From contig JAEDFR010000035.1 of assembly GCA_016297945.1 (NCBI GenBank), positions 1 to 19,887 of the forward strand: DNA of 19,887 bases, given 5' to 3'. Positions within the stretch are counted from its first letter, which is position 1. Each line of letters begins with the position of its first letter. The position numbers and the translations under genes are program-made. Shown in pieces: positions 15,880-19,887 of this stretch. The notes under the pieces are model-generated. The model did not search any database, had not been told where the DNA came from, and was given only the letters and a program-made list of their open reading frames with translations. Origin of the DNA: Lachnospiraceae bacterium. Lineage in GTDB: Bacteria; Bacillota; Clostridia; Lachnospirales; Lachnospiraceae.

Positions 15880-15900
15880 ACATAGATTCATGAATTATGT
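15880..15900. promoter_or_regulatory. Inverted repeat upstream of argC, possible operator
   Basis: Arms ACATA-G-ATTCA and TGAATTATGT match as inverted repeats except for one extra base; the core ATTCATGAAT is a perfect palindrome. It lies about 45 bases upstream of the argC -35. It holds both TGAAT and ATTCA, the half-sites of ArgR boxes, but in the reverse order to the classical TGAAT-N4-ATTCA, so an ArgR role is only a guess. Confidence 0.35.
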
Positions 15901-15930
15901 GGCAGACCTCATTGTTTTGTGATATTTTAG

Positions 15931-15981
15931 ATGTAAGGGTCGAAAAGTCAAATACCGTTCCTGCTTGCAGGAAAAGGGATT
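15931..15981 (+). repeat. Palindromic repeat unit A, copy 1
   Basis: 51-base unit starting ATGTAAGGGTCGAAAAGTCA and containing the hairpin TTCCTGC-TT-GCAGGAA. The second copy at 16104-16154 differs at one base near the end (A to T at 15972). Such units are typical of dispersed intergenic palindromic (REP-like) elements. Confidence 0.8.
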
Positions 15982-16015
15982 TGAGTTTGAGACCCGCTAA
16001 ATATGAGGGAGTAGC

Positions 16016-16039
16016 AATTTACGAAGTAAATTCGCGAAT
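16016..16039. repeat. Palindromic unit C between A and B repeats
   Basis: AATTTAC-GAA-GTAAATT is a perfect 7-base-arm hairpin (16016-16032), overlapped by the perfect palindrome ATTCGCGAAT (16030-16039). Present once, between A copy 1 and B copy 1. Confidence 0.6.
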
Positions 16040-16054
16040 CCCGAATATTTAAAA

Positions 16055-16087
16055 AATTGCGAAAGTTGCAAAGCAACGGAGCAATTT
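16055..16087. repeat. Palindromic repeat unit B, copy 1
   Basis: 33-base unit with nested stems: outer AATTGC/GCAATT and inner GTTGC-AAA-GCAAC. It is identical to the copy at 16157-16189. Confidence 0.8.
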
Positions 16088-16103
16088 GTGTACATCGTTT
16101 AAA

Positions 16104-16154
16104 ATGTAAGGGTCGAAAAGTCAAATACCGTTCCTGCTTGCAGGATAAGGGATT
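16104..16154 (+). repeat. Palindromic repeat unit A, copy 2
   Basis: Second copy of unit A, offset 173 bases from the first, one mismatch in 51 positions. Followed two bases later by unit B copy 2. Confidence 0.8.
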
Positions 16155-16156
16155 CG

Positions 16157-16189
16157 AATTGCGAAAGTTGCAAAGCAACGGAGCAATTT
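16157..16189. repeat. Palindromic repeat unit B, copy 2
   Basis: Exact second copy of unit B, ending just before the AAGGAG ribosome site of the DUF1294 gene, so the hairpin lies in its 5' leader and could influence its translation or RNA stability. Together units A-C-B-A-B fill most of the 440-base gap between argC and the DUF1294 gene. Confidence 0.8.
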
Positions 16190-16209
16190 AGTTTAAGGAG
16201 CATATCAGC

Positions 16210-16503
16210 GTGAATGTTATTATAGTCATTGCATCATATTTTATCTTTTTTAATTTGTTGGGTTTGATTCTAATGGGAATCGATAAACACAATGCCAGAA
16301 AAAAGATTTGGCGTATTCCTGAAGCAAATCTTTTTACCGTAGCACTTTTCGGTGGTAGCCTGGGCACAACAATCGGTATGTTTTTATTTCACCATAAAAC
16401 AAGGCATTGGTATTTTTTATACGGAATGCCACTGATTTTATTTCTACAACTGGCACTATGCTACTATTTAACGCATGCATCATTTAACATCACCATTCTG
16501 TGA
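16210..16503 (+). CDS. DUF1294-family small membrane protein
   Basis: 97 residues with hydrophobic segments near 2-22, about 42-60 and 68-88. The motif GIDKHNARKKIWRIPEANLF (23-42) followed by GGSLGTTIGMFLFHHKTRH and YFLYGMPLIL is the DUF1294 signature. Function unknown; a few relatives are fused to cold-shock domains. The start is GTG at 16210 with AAGGAG 9 bases upstream; no ATG lies near the N-terminus. The palindromic repeat B ends about 20 bases before the start. The LytTR gene follows after 63 bases on the same strand, so they may be co-transcribed. No clear promoter could be picked out inside the repeat-filled leader. Confidence 0.85.
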   Translation: MNVIIVIASYFIFFNLLGLILMGIDKHNARKKIWRIPEANLFTVALFGGSLGTTIGMFLFHHKTRHWYFLYGMPLILFLQLALCYYLTHASFNITIL

Positions 16504-16566
16504 TTGCATAAGCGCAGGATACGTAGCAACCATTGGTATCATGCAAAAAAGGGGGAGGTAATCATT

Positions 16567-17256
16567 ATGTATATTGCTGTACTTGCAGATAATATTGCAG
16601 ACCGAAAACAAACAGAAAGACTTTTGGGACGTGCCAATGATGTCCTCGCAAATGAGACCGGAACTTTATATATCGATTCTTATGGTGATGCCCAAAGTCT
16701 GATGCGTGCCCCCATGAAATATGGACTCTTTTTTCTGGATATCTATGGAGCTGAGGATCATGGACGTTCTGTTATCGATGCCTTAAAAAGTGCTAATGTT
16801 CCCGGTAAAATTGCATTAGTTCTGCCGGAAGACATTCCTTTTTCCTATCAAAATGCAATTGAAGGACTTCTAACCATTCAAAAACCCCTGATTGCAACAA
16901 CGCTCCATCAGCTAATCAAAGATGCGCATAAAGAACAAATGCAGACCGTTGTTCCGAAAGTAGAGATTCGAAGTGAAAATGAAACTTACTATGTTCCTTT
17001 AGAGCAGATTATTTATGCTCAGGAAATCAATCACTTTGTTTATGTCCATTTAGACAATGGTTCTACTCTCACCATGCTTGGAGAAATCAGGGATTTTTAT
17101 CGCTGGGTAAATAATCATAAAGAATTTATACATATAAAAAAAGACACGGTTCTAAATCTAAACCATGTCATTTCTTCATCCAAAAAGGAATATCATATGT
17201 CAAATGGCGAAGTGATCACACTTCCCCGCTTTTCATTCCTTAAACCGCAACAATAA
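16567..17256 (+). CDS. LytTR-type response regulator with degenerate receiver
   Basis: 229 residues. The N-terminal receiver-like domain (1-118) keeps the phospho-acceptor Asp58 (FFLDIYG) and Lys106 (QKPL), but has only one acidic residue (Asp8 in LADN) where two are usual, so Mg binding and phosphorylation may be impaired. The C-terminal LytTR DNA-binding domain (about 130-225) shows VPLEQIIYAQEINHFVYVHL, then GEIRDFYRWVNNHKEFIHI and LNLNHVISSSKKEYHMSNGE. LytTR proteins bind direct repeats and often control surface, bacteriocin or competence functions. No partner kinase is in the window. ATG 16567 has GGAGG 8 bases upstream; the longer frame to 16504 lacks a site. Its last 17 bases overlap the end of the convergent degV gene. 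Confidence 0.88.
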   Translation: MYIAVLADNIADRKQTERLLGRANDVLANETGTLYIDSYGDAQSLMRAPMKYGLFFLDIYGAEDHGRSVIDALKSANVPGKIALVLPEDIPFSYQNAIEGLLTIQKPLIATTLHQLIKDAHKEQMQTVVPKVEIRSENETYYVPLEQIIYAQEINHFVYVHLDNGSTLTMLGEIRDFYRWVNNHKEFIHIKKDTVLNLNHVISSSKKEYHMSNGEVITLPRFSFLKPQQ

Positions 17257-18073
17257 TGCCGCCATCATTGGCATACATACTACTGATACCCCTCGTATCC
17301 AAAATTCTGATTGAGGCAAACAAGCCGGTCTTTTCCAATATGTCCTTTACATATAAAGCTCTTTTTTTAGCATTGCAATGTGAAATCATCAAATCTCTGC
17401 CGGGAGTAATCTGCTTATCTTTTATGATTTCTTCACACATACTAATCAAAGCTTTTCGCACTCCGATCTTTTGTCCTAACTGGGTAATTGTTCCCGTATT
17501 ATCCGCACTCATAACAGGTTTGATATTTAAGGTAGATGCCACAATTGACTTAATTCCGGTCAGTCTTCCGTTTTTACGCAGAGTATCCAGATTATCAAGA
17601 ACAAAATATGTGGTCTGATCATCTTTATACTGCTCGCCCTGAATTACAACCTGTTCAAAATCCAGTCCTGATTCCTTTAATTCAAAAATTTTTAATCCCA
17701 ATAAAGTCTCCCCGATAGACGCAGAACAGGAATCAAACACATGGATTTTGGCATCCTCATGATCTTCATAATACATTTCTATAGCGGTCCTTGCACTGTT
17801 ATAGCTTCCACTCAGATTCCCGGACAATGTCACGATATATACTTCATCACAACCATCAAAATGCTCCATATACTGTTCCGGTGAAGGACATGCTGATTTC
17901 GGACAGGCATCCGTACGAGTTAATATATCTAAAAACTCTGCCTGATTGAAGGTTTCGTCATCAATCTGATGCCATTCTGCAACCTGCAGTTTTAAAGAAA
18001 CATGCTGAAAAACAGGGTTTTCTTCCATCTCTTTTGTAAATTCACCACAGCTATCAATTAATATCTTATACAT
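17240..18073 (-). CDS. DegV-family fatty-acid-binding protein
   Basis: 277 residues, normal for DegV. The family binds long-chain fatty acids and includes the FakB subunits that present fatty acids to the kinase FakA. N-terminus YKILIDSCGEF; TDACPKSACPSPEQY (about 54-68); ligand-binding TLSGNLSGSYNSA (about 82-94); VFDSCSASIGETLLG; RKNGRLTGIKSIVASTLNIK-type segment; C-terminal RILDTRGISSMYANDG. No FakA-like gene is present, so a FakB assignment is only possible. ATG 18073 has GGAG 6 bases upstream; the frame open to 18136 crosses the promoter. The upstream DNA has a -10 immediately followed by a palindrome, suggesting repression. Confidence 0.93.
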   Translation of the reverse strand: MYKILIDSCGEFTKEMEENPVFQHVSLKLQVAEWHQIDDETFNQAEFLDILTRTDACPKSACPSPEQYMEHFDGCDEVYIVTLSGNLSGSYNSARTAIEMYYEDHEDAKIHVFDSCSASIGETLLGLKIFELKESGLDFEQVVIQGEQYKDDQTTYFVLDNLDTLRKNGRLTGIKSIVASTLNIKPVMSADNTGTITQLGQKIGVRKALISMCEEIIKDKQITPGRDLMISHCNAKKRALYVKDILEKTGLFASIRILDTRGISSMYANDGGIIVAV

Positions 18074-18093
18074 AACAATCTCCGCACATTTTA

Positions 18094-18114
18094 ATGTAGT
18101 TTTAATTACTACAT
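18094..18114. promoter_or_regulatory. Palindromic operator candidate before degV
   Basis: ATGTAGT-N7-ACTACAT, perfect 7-base arms. It abuts the degV -10 (18120-18115) and covers the expected transcription start, an ideal repressor position. Regulator unknown. Confidence 0.5.
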
Positions 18115-18143
18115 ATAATAGCACATAATAATACATTTGAAAA
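18115..18143 (-). promoter_or_regulatory. degV promoter
   Basis: Minus strand: -35 TTTTCA (18143-18138), 17-base spacer, -10 TATTAT (18120-18115). The -35 is weak (4 of 6), which fits a promoter needing help from upstream sites. Confidence 0.5.
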
Positions 18144-18144
18144 G

Positions 18145-18197
18145 ATAAATATCGAAAATTGTTGTAAAGCTATAAATATCGAAAATTGTTGTGAAGC
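18145..18197. repeat. Two tandem 26-base direct repeats upstream of degV
   Basis: Copies at 18145-18170 and 18172-18197, period 27, differing at one base (TAAAGC versus TGAAGC). Each holds ATATCGAAAATTGTTGT. They begin 2 bases upstream of the degV -35 and also lie in the leader side of the divergent DUF5721-like gene. They could be binding sites for a dimeric regulator or a small dispersed repeat. Nothing else recognisable was found between 18198 and the DUF5721-like ribosome site. Confidence 0.7.
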
Positions 18198-18329
18198 GAA
18201 AATAACTTTTACTTTTTTGCATAAAAGACCACATTGGCTTCATTGCCATTATGGAAAGACTGGAAAGCAACTTTAAAATATGCTAAGCTAATAGCGTCGA
18301 AGGTAAACCGTACACAATCAGGAGGCAAT

Positions 18330-18839
18330 ATGATTTCAATTGAAATAACCGGAATCAAAGATTTTATGAATAAACTGCTCGGCAGTGAGGCATTTGACAG
18401 TTTTTATCTGGAAGAAGCCACCATCGTTACCTTCAACACTTTCGTCATTGATGGTCATACCGTTAATTCTTTTTATAAAGGCACTGACAACGCCGGAAAT
18501 CCCATGGAAATCCCCGGCTCGTTCTCTTCCTGGAAACAGATGCGTCCTATCTGCTTTTCCCTGATAAAAGGAAATCGTTCACCGGTATCTTTTAAACTGG
18601 TCCTTCATGCCGGCGACCATTATATGGAGCGGTTAAAAGCCAATTCTCAGACCTATCCCAATGCACCACATATCAAATCGCTTGCCATTAATATCCGTTT
18701 TGAAAACGGCACACTAAAATGCATTACAGGCACTTCCTATGATACCTTCATCATGGACAAAACCATTGATAATGTCTGGGACGGAGACTTTGTATCCTCC
18801 CTTACAGCAATGGGCATCCAATTTAAGCTACTGTCATAA
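18330..18839 (+). CDS. DUF5721-like protein of unknown function
   Basis: 169 residues, soluble, no signal or membrane segment. Starts MISIEITGIKDFMNKLLGSE, then FDSFYLEEATIVTFNTFVID, MRPICFSLIKGNRSPVSFKL (about 72-91), and an ending with FIMDKTIDNVWDGDFVSSL. This pattern fits DUF5721, a family I associate with Lachnospiraceae and that has no assigned role. The ATG at 18330 has a strong GGAGG 4 bases upstream; the frame runs open back to 18234 but without a ribosome site. It is divergent from degV, sharing a 256-base region with the tandem repeats, and convergent with spoVAE. No clear promoter of its own was identified. Family name from memory. Confidence 0.78.
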   Translation: MISIEITGIKDFMNKLLGSEAFDSFYLEEATIVTFNTFVIDGHTVNSFYKGTDNAGNPMEIPGSFSSWKQMRPICFSLIKGNRSPVSFKLVLHAGDHYMERLKANSQTYPNAPHIKSLAINIRFENGTLKCITGTSYDTFIMDKTIDNVWDGDFVSSLTAMGIQFKLLS

Positions 18840-18920
18840 ACTTTAGTGGCTTTTGCTATCATAAACCGAAACCACTATATCAGGATGCTCTCATGCATGT
18901 CAGATAATCATACACCATTA

Positions 18921-19277
18921 TTACTTCCTAATCTTAGGTTTCGAAATCAGCGATACCAGATAGGAAAAAATCAGCGCACTACTACATCCGGCCGCACCGG
19001 CCTTAAATCCACCCTTAAAGATACCGATAAATCCTTCCTCGTCCACAGCCTCTTTTACACCTTTCATTAGGACATGTCCAAATCCAGTCAGAGGTACACT
19101 TGCACCGGCCCCCGCGAAATCCGCAAACGACTGATAAAGCCCGATAAAACTGAAAAAAGCTCCCAAGCAGACTAATAGAACCATAATTCTGCCGGGAAGC
19201 ATTTTTGTTTTTTCCATTAAAATTTGTACCAACGCGCATATCACGCCGCCAACCAAAAAAGCGATAATATAACTCAT
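18921..19277 (-). CDS. spoVAE: Stage V sporulation protein AE
   Basis: 118 residues, standard length. Integral membrane protein with about three to four helices (residues 2-18, 30-48, 55-75 partly, 95-112). Family features: AFLVGGVICALVQILMEKTK at the N-terminus, PGRIMVLLVCLGAF, then the conserved GAGASVPLTGFGHVLMKGV and GIFKGGFKAGAAGCSSALIF. SpoVA proteins form the spore inner-membrane channel for dipicolinic acid and normally stand in a spoVAC-spoVAD-spoVAE operon. Here neither partner is present: ridA lies upstream and an unrelated convergent gene downstream. The ATG at 19277 has GGAG 7 bases upstream. A CATATTA near 19303-19297 resembles a sigma-G -10, but no matching -35 was found at the right spacing. 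Confidence 0.9.
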   Translation of the reverse strand: MSYIIAFLVGGVICALVQILMEKTKMLPGRIMVLLVCLGAFFSFIGLYQSFADFAGAGASVPLTGFGHVLMKGVKEAVDEEGFIGIFKGGFKAGAAGCSSALIFSYLVSLISKPKIRK

Positions 19278-19315
19278 CTTTTTTCTCCATTCTATTCAAA
19301 TAATATGCTGTGAAT

Positions 19316-19333
19316 ATCAAATGTAAATTTGAT
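19316..19333. repeat. Inverted repeat upstream of spoVAE
   Basis: ATCAAAT-GTAA-ATTTGAT, perfect 7-base arms, 4-base loop, about 40 bases before the spoVAE start and after the ridA stop. Possible operator; no T-run on either strand makes a terminator unlikely. Confidence 0.45.
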
Positions 19334-19396
19334 GCTCACCTTTGCATTTGTTGTATCAATAAGAATAGAATAACCGAAAAAGTCCGATGTTATACT

Positions 19397-19777
19397 CTAT
19401 TTTTTTAAATATGCAATCACTTCAACTTCACAGAGTACGTTTTTGGGCAATGTCTTTACGGCAACGCAGCTTCTGGCCGGAAGTGTATTGACAAAAAACT
19501 GTCCGTATACCTCGTTAAATGCCGCAAAATCATTCATGTCAGCTAAAAAACAAGTGGTTTTTACGACATTATCATAGCTACCGCCCGCTTCCTTTAGGAT
19601 TTCTCCGACATTTTTTAATGCCTGCTCTGCCTGAACAGTAATATCACCTTCCGCAATCATTCCTGTTTCCGGGATAATCGGAATCTGACCGGATGCAAAT
19701 AAAAAATCTCCCGCAATAATTCCCTGTGAATAAGGCCCGATTGCTGCAGGCGCTTTGTCTGTACTGATTTTTTTCAT
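19397..19777 (-). CDS. ridA: RidA-family enamine/imine deaminase
   Basis: 126 residues, the usual size of a YjgF/YER057c/UK114 protein; active form is a trimer. RidA removes reactive enamine/imine intermediates made by PLP enzymes such as threonine dehydratase, releasing ammonia. Signature residues: Tyr16 in AAIGPYSQGI, FASGQIP (27-33), Arg102 in LPARSCVAVKTLPKN (the substrate carboxylate contact) and Glu117 in CEVEVIA. All expected active-site residues are present. The ATG at 19777 has GGAGG 7 bases upstream. It is followed after 119 bases by spoVAE on the same strand, with no strong terminator between, so some readthrough is possible. A long hairpin lies about 75 bases upstream. Confidence 0.95.
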   Translation of the reverse strand: MKKISTDKAPAAIGPYSQGIIAGDFLFASGQIPIIPETGMIAEGDITVQAEQALKNVGEILKEAGGSYDNVVKTTCFLADMNDFAAFNEVYGQFFVNTLPARSCVAVKTLPKNVLCEVEVIAYLKK

Positions 19778-19852
19778 CTTATTTCCTCCTCGTGTCTCTC
19801 AACTTTTATAGGTCATTAATTACCATCTATAAAATGATACCAGGGTCAAAAG

Positions 19853-19887
19853 GTCATACTTTTCATGCTCGCATGAAAAAGTATGAC
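19853..19887. repeat. Long near-perfect hairpin at the window edge, upstream of ridA
   Basis: Arms 19853-19868 and 19871-19887 pair fully apart from one extra A, around a 2-base loop (core CATGC-TC-GCATG). It is preceded by AGGGTCAAAAGGTCA, which resembles the AGGGTCGAAAAGTCA leading into the hairpin of repeat A. It may be a diverged member of the same dispersed family. The element may continue past the window. Confidence 0.65.

Noticed and set aside
15948..16178. A 76-codon minus-strand open frame across the palindromic repeats
   Set aside because: It repeats the same peptide because it reads through repeated hairpins; no ribosome site and no coding character.
18840..18880. Bidirectional terminator between the DUF5721-like gene and spoVAE
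   Set aside because: TAGTGG and CCACTA arms exist but enclose a long loop, and no T-run follows on either side.
18921..19320. Sigma-G promoter for spoVAE
   Set aside because: CATATTA fits a -10, but no -35 of the right type lies at 17-19 bases.

Overview
The window looks like chromosome of a low-GC, endospore-lineage Clostridia, most likely Lachnospiraceae. The main reasons are AT-rich intergenic DNA, strong GGAGG-type ribosome sites, a GerM-type lipoprotein and SpoVAE, and three small families I associate with this group (DUF6472-like, DUF5721-like, DUF1294). No rRNA, tRNA, CRISPR array, transposase or prophage gene was seen. Family names come from recognising the sequences by eye, not from a database search.

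Layout, left to right. 64-728 (minus): a RelB/RelE-type toxin-antitoxin pair with a clear promoter. 932-1045 (minus): a probable broken small reading frame directly after the comEC stop. 1046-7493 (minus): one tight operon in the order comEA, OmpR-type response regulator, histidine kinase, GerMN lipoprotein, comEC. A -35/-10 promoter precedes it, with a WalR-like direct-repeat site just upstream. 7644-8081 (minus): a DUF606-type membrane protein. 8240-9682 (minus): an orphan extracellular solute-binding protein without a lipobox. 9733-15763 (minus): arginine biosynthesis split into argC at one end and argB-argD at the other, with argJ absent from the window. Between them lie a small membrane protein, a glycosyltransferase wrecked by an internal deletion, a cysteine-rich 58-residue protein and a GNAT acetyltransferase.

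15770-16209 is a divergent region with the argC promoter, an inverted repeat and a mosaic of palindromic repeats. 16210-17256 (plus) holds DUF1294 and a LytTR regulator. degV (minus) converges on the LytTR gene with a 17-base overlap. Its promoter is followed by a palindrome and preceded by two tandem 26-base repeats. Then come a DUF5721-like gene (plus), spoVAE alone without spoVAC/spoVAD, ridA (minus), and a long hairpin at the right edge whose layout resembles the 16-kb repeats.

The genes fall into three themes. The first is envelope sensing tied to competence-type DNA uptake (ComEA/ComEC plus a two-component system that may control its own operon). The second is arginine synthesis from N-acetylglutamate (ArgB, ArgC, ArgD). 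The third is remnants or parts of sporulation (GerM-like, SpoVAE). The most unusual non-coding object is a 100-base hairpin between argB and argD. Every transition between its arms becomes a G-U pair only on the argD-sense strand, which suggests a structured RNA.
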